From: Bryobacterales bacterium
GTDB taxonomy: Bacteria > Acidobacteriota > Terriglobia > Bryobacterales > Bryobacteraceae
NCBI GenBank assembly: GCA_016716385.1
Contig: JADJWL010000008.1
Location: 124,001 to 188,000, forward strand
Direction of reading: 5' to 3'
Length of the DNA: 64,000 nt
The notes below the pieces were generated by a model, which saw only the letters and a list, made by a program, of their open reading frames with translations, was not told the DNA's origin and made no database searches. Position numbers and translations under genes: made by a program. How positions within the stretch are numbered: position 1 is the stretch's first letter; each line of letters begins with the position of its first letter. Below are positions 11,201-18,445 of this stretch, piece after piece.

Positions 11201-11519
11201 CCTGGGTCGCCGCCAGCTCGACACCTTCGACGAGAAAGCGCTTGAATCCTTCCTGCTCCGCCGCGACCCGGTAGCGTCCCGGGACCACATTCGGAAACAC
11301 GTAATTGCCCACTTCATTGCTCACAGCCTTGCTGGAGAGGTTTGTCGTGACTTCCGTGATCGTTACCTCGACGCCCGGATGGACCGCACCGCTCGAATCG
11401 GTGATGGTGCCACGGAGGGTGCCGTAGTAGATCTGGGCGTTGGAGACGAAAGTCAGGGTGGCCAGAGCAGCCACCCCGAGGATTACGCGCCACGTTGCGA
11501 ACAGGAATCTCATCTTCAC
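8295..11519 (-). CDS. Oar-like TonB-dependent outer-membrane receptor
   Basis: 1074 residues. The signal peptide ends near FVSNAQ. Residues 27-115 form a carboxypeptidase-regulatory-like domain (GTLRGTITDSSGAVHPGVEV), followed by a plug-like region (about 115-260) and a long beta-barrel rich in aromatic and Asn residues. The protein ends in LTARIFF, with the C-terminal phenylalanine recognised by the BAM machinery. This architecture is the Oar/CarboxypepD_reg group that is greatly expanded in Acidobacteriota; most members have no proven ligand. It is the first gene of the run receptor, metallohydrolase, oxidoreductase, so the three are likely expressed together from the promoter at 11586-11613. 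A second member of the family lies at 29834-33085. Confidence 0.9.
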   Translation of the reverse strand: MKMRFLFATWRVILGVAALATLTFVSNAQIYYGTLRGTITDSSGAVHPGVEVTITEVTTNLSSKAVSNEVGNYVFPNVVPGRYRVAAEQEGFKRFLVEGVELAATQDFRVDIRMEVGNVTESVTVEGSAQLVETERGTLTDTKSRYVFVYTPVNSDFRSIFRLMLLSPGVSGGDFGNSIGGNNRGRNATFSIDGIPMIDGWSGNAIGPAFTYLDSYREFRVDISNTNATVGTSSAVSVVSESGTNEVHGEAWLHYNAVGFQARPFFAPARASGPPTYRPNLKIGGPVWLGGLYDGRNRTFFHFTWQGLRGSQAPQVSNLVVPTTGFRAGNFAGLPTPVRDPLNGAPFAGGIIPNARISPVARYFQDTFFPAPNSGEDRFQNVDVFPNRDTQHTTRVDHRLSDRNLLFGRFLYHRFEFTQWDQANPLIGIRDQYRAQRNIILSDTHTFSPTLVGEFRYGYAQDDSKFQGPNRGLDIVAASGLQLQDLADVPAMPRIEIAGLAPIGQTNIGGWTWDNHYVNAVFHKTHGKHNLRFGFDAGIYVGTLLPTSPSLTYGTYSFNGRFSGHPYSDYLLGLMDVSARSTSVGFITRRRTNYEAYVTDDYKITSRLSLNLGLRYSLLDPGVTRDNLTSNFSPIHNALLVPDSAAAARVHPGFPASVPIATADSVGLGRRLARYDRNNLAPRFGLAWRPLTKDDGFVLRGAFGWYYVAQQPNPPEGGGAPFELRENFTNFIDSGRAAFGFPNPFPATGFVLGGTGATGLDPFLRTPYTMQYNFTVEKQKGQMAVSASYLGTLARKNVWRRDLRQVPADTRPFTEKLAQAPFPYLFNALFTENGANHSYHALFLKAERKHRNGLFYTTNFNWSRSVGDDLRNPEDAFNRVRERSADGDIPRLRLVAVALYEMPFGRGKKYGGSISKVADTLLGGWMVGGTYVAQTGFLFNPTFAGTDPGNTNIRSGRPDRIANGNLPAGERTIERWFDTSAFTVPANGIGRFGTSGANVLEGPGRNVFHFGLNKDVNFTERVRARLEMISTNFFNHPNFSNPAAVVGTPAYGRVLSTNFSDGNRNFSLTARIFF

Positions 11520-11885
11520 TGCTCCTTACTAGTTATGCCGGTCGACCGTCAGCAGCGACCTTGGCTAGTTTATTCAGTGATCAAAGTTATACTGCCGGAG
11601 ACCGGTCTGTCAAGGGTCTGTCACGGAAATTTCCGCACCGAATCCGGCGCGCACTGGGACCGGTACAGGCGGTCGGACCGGCACCGAGGCCCCGTGGGTG
11701 GGCAACCAGCCCGACGTCCGGCAGGCGGGTGCCGGCCTTCGTGACACGTTTCGTCAGCAGGACAAGGCAGCCGTCGACGGGGACACACCGAGGGAGACAG
11801 CGGTCCTTACCGGACTACTCCTTCTGGAGATCCAGACGCCTGAGGCGCGTCACTACCGGTCTGTCATGACGGCTCGGGCGCCTTG
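11520..11885. other. Gene-free control region upstream of the receptor operon
   Basis: 366 bp with no convincing coding frame. The half next to the receptor is AT-richer and carries the promoter at 11586-11613. A 12-bp word, ACCGGTCTGTCA, occurs twice on the plus strand, at 11601-11612 and 11855-11866. The rest holds nothing I can assign. Confidence 0.6.
11586..11613 (-). promoter_or_regulatory. Sigma70-like promoter with overlapping dyad
   Basis: On the minus strand TTGACA (11613-11608) and TATAAC (11591-11586) are separated by 16 bases, placing a start near 11579, about 60 bases before the receptor ATG. The perfect 10-bp palindrome AGACCGGTCT (11599-11608) lies in the spacer and touches the -35 box, where a bound protein would block or reposition polymerase. 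The regulator is not in the window. Confidence 0.65.
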
Positions 11886-12923
11886 CTATTTCTCCACGAT
11901 CCCGTCGTAGGTCAGCCACTTCCTGCCATCGCTTGGGTACCAGCTTCCCATGAACTGTTGAACGGTCTGCTCGACCTTGTCCTTCTGCTGGCCGTCCAGG
12001 CCGGCCCAGGTGTCCCCGTTAATCCGGCCGGTGCAATCCTTGAGCCGGAACTGGATGCCGCTCAGCGGGCTCTTCCCGTCGAAGATGCGCCGCTCCAGTT
12101 CGATGACCAGCACGATGTCCACCGGCTCTACCTTGTTCACGCACTTCTCGTGGAACATCCACACCGTCTTGTTGTAGGCGGCCGTACCCGGTGTCTGTCC
12201 TCTCTCCGCGGCGAGCTGCTTCTGCAGGTAGTAAGTATTCCAGCCTTCCCGGATCAGCACGCAATAGGCCCACGTCGACGTCACAGGCTTCGACAGCGGG
12301 AAGAAGGCGCTGCCCCGGATGTCCCGGGCCACGCACACGGTCGTGTCCAGGTCGACATCCATGTTGTTTTCCTGGGGCCGCCAGATCGGGCTGGTCACCG
12401 AGACGCGCGGCGAGAAGCCCGACTGCATCATGAGTTTCGGATGGCGGTCGTCGCCGCGCCAGCCGATCTGTTTGATCCCTTGCCATTTCTTGCCTACGTG
12501 CGCGTCGAACTCGCCTCTGAGTGAGTTATTCGCCGGAACAGAGACGTGCCGGTTCTCCGTGTAGTACGCCATGTCCGCCTTGAGGCCGCGGGCCGCCTGG
12601 ATCTGCGTCCCAATCGCAGCGGCCAGCAGCTCGCTCCCCACGTACTTTTTCTTCACCCACATCTGGGCGTAGTTCTTGACGAAATAGAGGCGCCAGTCCC
12701 CGGTCCGCTTGGTGGGATCGGGAATCAGGTCGCACAGCCAGCGCAGAGCGTCGTCCCGATTCTTCAGAGTCGGCCGCACGGTTGCCGGCAGCAGGTCGTT
12801 GAACTCATTTTTGGTGACGAGCGTCTGAGCGATGTCGTCGACCGCCCCCTTCTTGTTGTAATCGAGCAGGCTGTTGACCGACGTTGGGTCGAGCGGTTCG
12901 AAAGCATCGAATAGGCCGGGCAC
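11886..12923 (-). CDS. Putative cholera-toxin-group ADP-ribosyltransferase-like protein
   Basis: 345 residues counted from the GTG at 12923, chosen because GGAGG (12931-12935) lies 7 bases upstream and a TACAAT -10 box at 12944-12949 would leave the in-frame ATG at 12953 outside the transcript. Residues 1-145 are an unknown, charged alpha-helical-looking domain. Residues 155-275 follow the order of cholera toxin/LT/pierisin-type ADP-ribosyltransferases: W-R156-GDDRHP then SGFSPR (NAD-binding arginine block), a beta strand TTVCVARDIRGSAFF where the family has Ser-Thr-Ser, the strand TWAYCVLI, and FHE259KCVNKVEP, where the Glu is followed eight residues later by Pro as in LT. The arginine and glutamate are kept but the STS triplet reads CVA. 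No signal peptide, immunity gene or secretion system is seen nearby. The assignment is by motif only and remains to be proven. Confidence 0.5.
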   Translation of the reverse strand: MPGLFDAFEPLDPTSVNSLLDYNKKGAVDDIAQTLVTKNEFNDLLPATVRPTLKNRDDALRWLCDLIPDPTKRTGDWRLYFVKNYAQMWVKKKYVGSELLAAAIGTQIQAARGLKADMAYYTENRHVSVPANNSLRGEFDAHVGKKWQGIKQIGWRGDDRHPKLMMQSGFSPRVSVTSPIWRPQENNMDVDLDTTVCVARDIRGSAFFPLSKPVTSTWAYCVLIREGWNTYYLQKQLAAERGQTPGTAAYNKTVWMFHEKCVNKVEPVDIVLVIELERRIFDGKSPLSGIQFRLKDCTGRINGDTWAGLDGQQKDKVEQTVQQFMGSWYPSDGRKWLTYDGIVEK

Positions 12924-12930
12924 GAGTGAT

Positions 12931-12949
12931 CCTCCGGACGCGCATTGTA
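12931..12949 (-). promoter_or_regulatory. -10 box and SD that set the GTG start at 12923
   Basis: TACAAT on the minus strand (12949-12944) is followed by GGAGG (12935-12931) and, after 7 bases, GTG. No good -35 box is visible at 16-18 bases upstream. Confidence 0.4.
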
Positions 12950-13022
12950 CCATCGCCACGCGCCGCGTCCCTGTGGCGCGATACTCCTTCCCGCCGAATT
13001 CCCGTACTATAGGGGCAGACCC

Positions 13023-14429
13023 ATGCGCACGCTCCTGCTTCCGCTGATCGCACTGAGTCTGTTTGGCGCGGACTGGCCGCAGTTTCGTGGTCCGAACGGC
13101 TCCGGACTCTGTCCCTCCTGCGGGCAACTGCCAGCCACGTTCGGACCTGGAGAGAACGTGGTGTGGAAGACCGGACTGCCCGCCGGGAAGTCGTCGCCCG
13201 TGCTGGTGGGCGACCGCATCCTGCTCACTGCTTCCGAAGGCGATGAGCTGATCACGATATGCCTCAGCCGGGCGACCGGGAAGGTCGAGTGGCGGAGGTC
13301 CGTCCGCGCGCCCCTCCGCGAATCCCAGCACAAGTTGAACCACCGCGCCGCGCCGACGCCGGTGTCCGACGGGAAGAGTGTCTACGCCTTCTTTGCCGAT
13401 TTCGGTCTCGTCGCCTACGATCTCGACGGCAACGAGCGCTGGCAGGTGCGGCTGGGTCCGTTCAACAGCCAGCATGGCGTGGTGGCGTCGCCTGTCTATG
13501 CCGACGGACGGGTGGTCCTGGTCCTGGATCAGGACACGGACGCGTACATCGTCGCGGTGGATGCGGAGACGGGCAAGGTCGCCTGGAAACTGCCGCGCAA
13601 CGTGATCAACGGCTACTCGACGCCCATCGTGCACCGGCCGGCGAGCGGTCCGGCGCAGATCATCGCCCCGGGTTCCTACCAGCTAACGGCGTACTCCGTG
13701 GTGGACGGCGAAATCGTCTGGTTCGCACGGGGGCTCACCTGCCAGCCGAAGTCGGCGCCCACGATTGCCGGCGATGTCCTCTACTTCAGTGGCTGGACTT
13801 CCGGGAACGACGCAGGCCAGCAGGTCGACCTGCCGCCGTTCGCCGAAGTGATCGCGGCGGCCGACGCCAATGGCGACGGCAAGCTCTCACCGGACGAGCT
13901 TCCGAAGCCGTGGCAGCCTACGGGAAGCTGGCGCGCGGTCGACCTGGACCGGGACGGCTTCATGAACGAGCGGGAGTGGACGTTCTTCCGCACCCGCCGC
14001 GCCGCGCGCAATGCGGCGATGGCGATCCGGCTGGGCGGGACGGGTGACGTCACCGCCTCGCACGTGCTCTGGCGCTACGAGAGGGCGCTGCCTGACGTGC
14101 CGTCGCCGCTCGTCTACAACGGCGTCGTCTTCCTGGTCAAGAACGGCGGCATCGCCACGAGTCTGGATGCGGAGACGGGCAAGGTCCTGAAGCAGGGCCG
14201 CCTGACGGGCGCGCTCGAAGACTACTACGCCTCGCCTATTGGCGTCGACGGCAAGGTGTACGTCGCCAGCGAGCACGGCAAAGTCGTCGTGCTCCGCGCC
14301 GCCGGCGACTGGGAGATTCTGGCGGTCAACGATTTCGGCTCGGACATCTACGCCACGCCGGCCATCGACGACGGCAAGATGTACGTCCGGACCATGGACG
14401 CGCTGTACGCGATCGGGTCGTCGAACTAG
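13023..14429 (+). CDS. Secreted PQQ-type beta-propeller protein with EF-hand insert
   Basis: 468 residues from the ATG at 13023, which gives a clean signal peptide (MRTLLLPLIALSLFGADW). DWPQFRGPNGSG is the usual first strand of PQQ-like quinoprotein beta-propellers in this phylum. Repeated blade motifs of the type LSRATGKVEWRR, VDAETGKVAWK and LDAETGKVLKQ follow. Between blades, at about residues 278-320, lie two EF-hand-like calcium loops, DANGDGKLSPDE and DLDRDGFMNERE. Residues needed for PQQ redox chemistry are not evident, so it may be a structural propeller rather than a dehydrogenase. It is transcribed divergently from the ADP-ribosyltransferase-like gene. TACTAT at 13005-13010 could be its -10 box. 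Confidence 0.8.
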   Translation: MRTLLLPLIALSLFGADWPQFRGPNGSGLCPSCGQLPATFGPGENVVWKTGLPAGKSSPVLVGDRILLTASEGDELITICLSRATGKVEWRRSVRAPLRESQHKLNHRAAPTPVSDGKSVYAFFADFGLVAYDLDGNERWQVRLGPFNSQHGVVASPVYADGRVVLVLDQDTDAYIVAVDAETGKVAWKLPRNVINGYSTPIVHRPASGPAQIIAPGSYQLTAYSVVDGEIVWFARGLTCQPKSAPTIAGDVLYFSGWTSGNDAGQQVDLPPFAEVIAAADANGDGKLSPDELPKPWQPTGSWRAVDLDRDGFMNEREWTFFRTRRAARNAAMAIRLGGTGDVTASHVLWRYERALPDVPSPLVYNGVVFLVKNGGIATSLDAETGKVLKQGRLTGALEDYYASPIGVDGKVYVASEHGKVVVLRAAGDWEILAVNDFGSDIYATPAIDDGKMYVRTMDALYAIGSSN

Positions 14430-14442
14430 GTAGCGAATATCC

Positions 14443-14730
14443 TTGGGACGGGTGTGCGGCGTGGACGCCATGACGCGGCCTTCAGAGACTCCACTCTGGC
14501 GGATCTGGCCCATCCTGCCAATCAAGGTCGATCCTGAAACCGATCAGCGGGCCTGGAGCGCCAGACTCCGCTTCGCGGAACGCCACCGTCTGACGCTCGA
14601 CGATGCAGCTTACCTGGAACTTGCGTTACGCCGGGAGCTTTCGCTTGCCACTCTCGATGTTCAACTGCGCGCTGCTGCGGAATCGGAAGGGCTTAGACAT
14701 CTCGGAAGCCAAGCTAATGGGGATGGTTGA
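14443..14730 (+). pseudogene. C-terminal remnant of a VapC-type PIN toxin
   Basis: The frame contains LPIKVDPETDQ, then FAERHRLTLDDAAYLELALR and LSLATLDVQLRAAAESEGL. This is the well-known C-terminal half of VapC ribonucleases, including the Asp of DDAAYLELA and of LATLD. The N-terminal half with the first catalytic Asp is missing, and what precedes LPIK does not look like PIN sequence. No VapB antitoxin gene is adjacent. The first start codon is a TTG at 14443 with an ATG at 14470, neither well placed. I read it as a decayed toxin-antitoxin locus, 13 bp downstream of the propeller gene. Confidence 0.7.
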
Positions 14731-14921
14731 GCAAGTGGCGGACAACTCGCCGGAACACCCCGAGGTCTCTCCCGCGTTGAGGCTGTTCTGGTCCGGCCGG
14801 TTCCGTGCGGGAGTCTTGACCCCTTACAACGTGCAGGCCGGTAAGCGCCCACGGTAACTGCCAAGACATCGCAATTGCACGCTCTGTGCAGGCCGTGCAT
14901 GTCTCGAGACACACTCCACGG

Positions 14922-16073
14922 CTAAAACAGCAGTCGCCGGAGGGCGTAGGAGATCTCGGCGAGGTGGGGGGCCGGGTCGGTCCACTCGAGGTCGGAGTAG
15001 GTGTGGGGGGCGGGGAGGAAGAACTCGCGGAAGGCGGCGAGTGGGCGTCCCGAGGCGAGGGCCAGCAGGGCGAAGGGGATGGGCCAGCGGAAGCGCGCCT
15101 GATGGTTGTAGTCGAAGACCGGGTCGCAATCGCCGTCGAGGGCGAGCTGGAGGGTGAGGAGGGGGATATTGATTCCGGCGGAGATGGCGAGGGCAAGTCC
15201 TCCCCAGAGACGGCCGTTGATTTCGATGAGGCAGGCGCGGCCGGAGCCGGGGTCGACGCGAAACTCGACGTCGGCCGGGCCGTGCCACTTCAGGGCTTTG
15301 AGCAGGCGGCAGGCGGAGTCGATAAGGTTGGGCTCGAAGGTGGTCTCGACTGAAGTGCCGACGCCGGCGCCGGCTGGGTGCATCCACCGCCGCCTGGCCG
15401 TGTACGCCGCGCGGGTTTCGCCGTGGCGGCAGAGGACACAGGCGTCGTGGGTTTCGCCGGGGATGTACTCCTGGACGAGGAGGCGGTCGAAGTCAAAGCC
15501 GAGGTTGGAGGCGCGGGGGGCGGCGCTCCAGACGGCGAGGAGGGATTCGGCGGTGGGATGGATGGTCAGGCCGACGGCGCCGCTGCCGCGCAGGGGTTTG
15601 GAGACGCACGGGTAGGGGGCGCGGGCGGCGATTTCGCGAAGCTCGTCCTGGCCGGCGGCGATCCAGGTTTGGGGCGTGTCGACGCCGCATTCCCGAGCCA
15701 GTTCACGAGTGCGCATCTTGTCGTGGGCGAGGGTCACGGATTCGTAGGAGGGCAGGGCGGTCGCCGCGGGGATCTGGTCCTGTAGTTTGGCCAGAGCGAT
15801 GGTCGTGTAGTCGTTCATCGGCAGGACAACGTCGATGGCGTTGCCGGTGATGATTCGAGTCAGATCCTGGTGAAAACCGTCGAGGTCCCGGGCCGGGTGG
15901 GTGTACGGGAAGCGACGCCGGACGTGGCGGGAGAAGCAGCCCTCGCCGAGGAGGCGGTCTGACGCCACGGCGACCCAGGCGCCGCCGCGTCCGAGGGCGC
16001 GCGCCGAGGCGAGGGTCTTGCGGTCATCCGGAACCAGGTTGGTGGCGAGCAGGACGCGGGGGGCTGGTGTCAT
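14922..16073 (-). CDS. ATP-grasp carboxylate-amine ligase-like protein
   Basis: 383 residues, cytoplasmic, no signal peptide. The N-terminus (VLLATNLVPDDRKTLASARALG) is a preATP-grasp domain. The central lobe has SYESVTLAHDKMRTRELA and YPCVSKPLRGSGAVGLTI (ATP-binding lysine and glycine loop) and LLVQEYIPGETHDAC. The metal-binding end is ADVEFRVDPGSGRACLIEINGRLWGG, with the Glu and Asn that hold magnesium. Such enzymes join a carboxylate to an amine through an acyl phosphate; many act on peptides or cell-wall parts, but this substrate is unknown. The ATG overlaps by four bases (ATGA) the stop of a short upstream frame, so it was once the second gene of an operon. Confidence 0.8.
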   Translation of the reverse strand: MTPAPRVLLATNLVPDDRKTLASARALGRGGAWVAVASDRLLGEGCFSRHVRRRFPYTHPARDLDGFHQDLTRIITGNAIDVVLPMNDYTTIALAKLQDQIPAATALPSYESVTLAHDKMRTRELARECGVDTPQTWIAAGQDELREIAARAPYPCVSKPLRGSGAVGLTIHPTAESLLAVWSAAPRASNLGFDFDRLLVQEYIPGETHDACVLCRHGETRAAYTARRRWMHPAGAGVGTSVETTFEPNLIDSACRLLKALKWHGPADVEFRVDPGSGRACLIEINGRLWGGLALAISAGINIPLLTLQLALDGDCDPVFDYNHQARFRWPIPFALLALASGRPLAAFREFFLPAPHTYSDLEWTDPAPHLAEISYALRRLLF

Positions 16074-16210
16074 CGGCGGCCGGGCTCCGGCAGTGCACAG
16101 ACGAGGGCGCCAAGCTCGGGGCCCTCGGAAGGAATGAGCTCGACGAAACGGATCTCGAGCTCGACGTCTGAGGGGACGGCCTCCTTCAGATCCGCCCGCA
16201 GCACGTTCAC
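16070..16210 (-). pseudogene. 3' tail of a gene coupled to the ATP-grasp gene
   Basis: From a GTG at 16210 this frame gives only 46 residues (ending EGPELGALVCALPEPGRR) and stops in an ATGA overlap with the ATP-grasp start, the usual sign of a genuine operon partner. There is no SD before the GTG, and continuing the frame upstream runs into the dyad at 16249 and the insertion-sequence region. I infer that the front of the gene was lost when the IS arrived. An intact 46-residue peptide cannot be excluded. The family is not recognised. Confidence 0.4.
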
Positions 16211-16248
16211 TGTAGCAGACGGCCAGGGATTGGGGGATTTCGGATTTC

Positions 16249-16261
16249 GGGGACAGTCCCC
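16249..16261. repeat. 13-bp perfect dyad GGGGACAGTCCCC
   Basis: Perfect inverted repeat around one central base, between the broken operon partner and the transposase. It is too tight for an RNA hairpin and may mark the IS junction or a protein-binding site. No second copy was noticed in the window. Confidence 0.5.
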
Positions 16262-16349
16262 GAGCCTGTCGGAGATTGACGCGTCACCCTTCGTGCCATA
16301 CGAACATTTCGCGGCAGCTTTGTTCTGGCCTCGCTCATCCAAAGTACGG

Positions 16350-17881
16350 ATGCGGAGATTTCGAACCTGTACTCTGGATCAGCCGCTGCTTGTGGCTCCC
16401 TCGCTCCACGATTGGCTTCCGGAGGATCATCTCGCTCGCTTCATCGCTGAGGTCGTCAGCGTGCTCGACCTCAAGCGGATCCTGGATGCGTATTGTCGTA
16501 AGGATGACCGTGGTGCCGAGGGCTATCACCCGGAAATGCTCACGCGCCTCCTGCTCTATGGGTACGCCACTGGTCTCACCAGTTCGCGGCGCATCGAGAA
16601 AGCAACGTACGACAGCGTTCCGTTCCGCTACCTCGCCGCGGGCCAGCACCCCGATCATGACACTATTGCCGCATTTCGTCAGCAGCATCTGGAGGCGCTT
16701 GCCGAACTCTTTGTTGAAGCCCTGCAACTGTGCCGGAGAGCGGGTCTGGTAACGCTCGCCAACGTAGCCATTGACGGCACGAAGCTGAAGGCGAATGCTG
16801 GGTGGAGTCGGGGCAGAAGTTACGCCAGGATGAGCGAGGAAGAGCAGAAGCTTACCGAACTGGTGAAGCGCTGGATGGAGGAGTCTGCGCACACCGATGC
16901 TGCGGAAGACGCGCGCTTCGGCAAGGCGAAGAGGGATCAAGACCTGCCCGAGAAACTGGCCAAGGCCACCGGACGGCTGGAACGCATTCGCGAGGCCAAG
17001 AAGGAACTGGAAGAGGAGGCCAAGCAGCGCCTGGAAGAGGCCGAGCGCGAGTTCCCGCGGCGCAAGCGCGGGCCGATCCCCAAGCGGGCGCCACGCAGCA
17101 CGTTGACACCCGATGAGCAGCAGTCGCGCGAGAAGCGCAAGAGCCGCTTAAAGAAGGCCCGCGACAACGCCAAAGAGCCGAAGCGCCGCTACAACTTCAC
17201 CGACCCGGACAGCCGCATGATGCTGGACAGAGGCCAGCGGCACCTGGTCTACGGCTACAACGCGCAAGTGGCGGTGGACGGCCACGCACAGGTGATTGTC
17301 AGCGCAACGCTGACGCAGGACGACGGATCATCGAATGCTGCTGCCCATGGTGGCTGCAGTGGAGCAGGTAATGGGCGAAAAGCCAGCGGCGATCACGGCC
17401 GATGCAGGGTATTGGGATACGGAGAACGTCAACAGCGACGCGCTCAAGGGGCATGCTGGCGCTGGTGAATCCGGATGGAGGTAAGCCCACCCAAGAGGGC
17501 AAGAAGTTCCGCTCGAATCCGACGATGGAGCGGATGCGGGAGTTGCTGAAGACGGATGAAGCGAGGGCCACTTACAAGCGGCGCAAGACGATCGTGGAGC
17601 CCGTGTTTGGACAGATCAAGCAGCAGCGCGGTATCAGGGAGTTCCGCTTACGAAGGTTCGAGAAAACGAAGGCAGAGTGGTTGCTGATCTGCCTGACGCA
17701 CAACCTGCTGAAGCTCTATCGCCATGCCTGGTTGCCCAAGCGTACCAGCAACGGGACTGAGGGCCCTGGCAAGCCGAAGGACGATCAGAAACCATCCAGA
17801 AAACATCCTGCCGGCCAAACCGCACCTCTCATTTCACGTGGAATGAGAAAATGCCCCGGAACGCGAACTCGACACCGGTAG
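16350..17881 (+). pseudogene. IS1182-family transposase, disrupted by frameshifts
   Basis: The reading starts at ATG 16350 (MRRFRTCTLDQPLL) with the family opening VAPSLHDWLPEDHLARFI. The DDE residues are spread over three frames: VAIDGTKLKANA (first Asp, frame 3, up to about 17331), ITADAGYWDTENVNSDALKG (second Asp, frame 1, about 17332-17450) and VEPVFGQIKQQRGIREFRLR (Glu, frame 2, about 17453 to the stop at 17881). Each change needs a net +1 base, so the protein cannot be made in one piece. A long Lys/Glu-rich coiled-coil insert occupies about 17,000-17,200. I could not find convincing terminal inverted repeats, so the ends of the element are undefined. It is a decayed insertion. Confidence 0.85.
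17827..17848. repeat. 22-bp near-perfect palindrome at the transposase 3' end
   Basis: TCTCATT and AATGAGA flank TCACGTGG, giving two arms that match at all but the positions next to the centre. It overlaps the end of the transposase frame and may be part of the IS right end or a terminator-like hairpin; there is no long T run after it. Confidence 0.4.
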
Positions 17882-18445
17882 GTTGGCATCGTTGCCGAAG
17901 ACGCTCAAGGTGCCGAAGATTTCATCCCGACAGGCTCCACCTCAACCTCGAAATTGTCTCCCGGGTATGCTCTTCCAGGGATCGTATTTGGTGCTTCTGG
18001 AACATTCCACACGACTTCGAATTCTCCGTAGTGATTCCGAGGACAGCACGGACTCATAAACCGCAGGTTCACCCCCGATCATAAAAAATGAACGCCGCCG
18101 GGAGTCTTCCGCCGCCATCACTTTACCGTGCCGTCTTTTGGGTGAAAGGACAGGCCACAGTCGCTCACACACTGGCGGCCATCGAGCCAATTGATCTGCG
18201 TAAAATCAACGACTGCGATAGCCGCCCCGCGCCAGCGGGCGGATGCGGTTGCCGTGTTTCCGGAAATCACGGGTATTTCCGGCACTCGAAATTGTCTTGT
18301 ATTTCTGAGTATGTCGTGATATTGTTGGAATTGTGAGAGGGAGCCAGGGGGAAACTAAGGATGCCGGCCAAGCGAGTGCATCGCCGGGCGCCGCACCCGT
18401 CCACTTACACCCCCATGCCATCCCGCAATTGAAAGGACTCCCCCA
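17882..18445. other. Gene-poor stretch after the IS, one weak small ORF
   Basis: 564 bp, clearly less GC-rich than its surroundings. On the minus strand 17905-18057 could encode 50 residues (MSPCCPRNHYGEFEVVW to KSSAP), which reads like a piece of a beta-rich protein, but no SD or partner supports it. A hairpin lies at 18260-18282. Otherwise nothing is recognised. It is probably old insertion debris. Confidence 0.45.
18260..18282. repeat. Hairpin, 8-bp stem CCGGAAAT / ATTTCCGG
   Basis: Perfect 8-bp arms with a 7-base loop (CACGGGT), about 165 bp before the STGP-family gene. It could be an operator or an RNA structure. No T tract follows, so it is not an intrinsic terminator. Confidence 0.45.

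Noticed and set aside
11130..11744. Plus-strand ORF antisense to the receptor
   Set aside because: Composition follows the receptor codons in mirror image; no SD, no domain.
12945..13022. Upstream ATG for the propeller gene
   Set aside because: It would add 26 residues in front of a perfect signal peptide that starts at 13023.
12924..13634. Longer minus-strand frame (582 codons) for the ADP-ribosyltransferase-like gene
   Set aside because: The extra 237 codons lie over the propeller gene on the other strand, read as shadow sequence, and the -10 box and SD at 12931-12949 support the GTG at 12923.
16211..16342. N-terminal extension of the short frame upstream of the ATP-grasp gene
   Set aside because: It runs through the GGGGACAGTCCCC dyad and the IS junction; unlikely to be original coding sequence.
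17905..18057. 50-codon minus-strand ORF after the IS
   Set aside because: Protein-like in places, but with no SD, promoter or partner; kept only as a remark in the gap entry.
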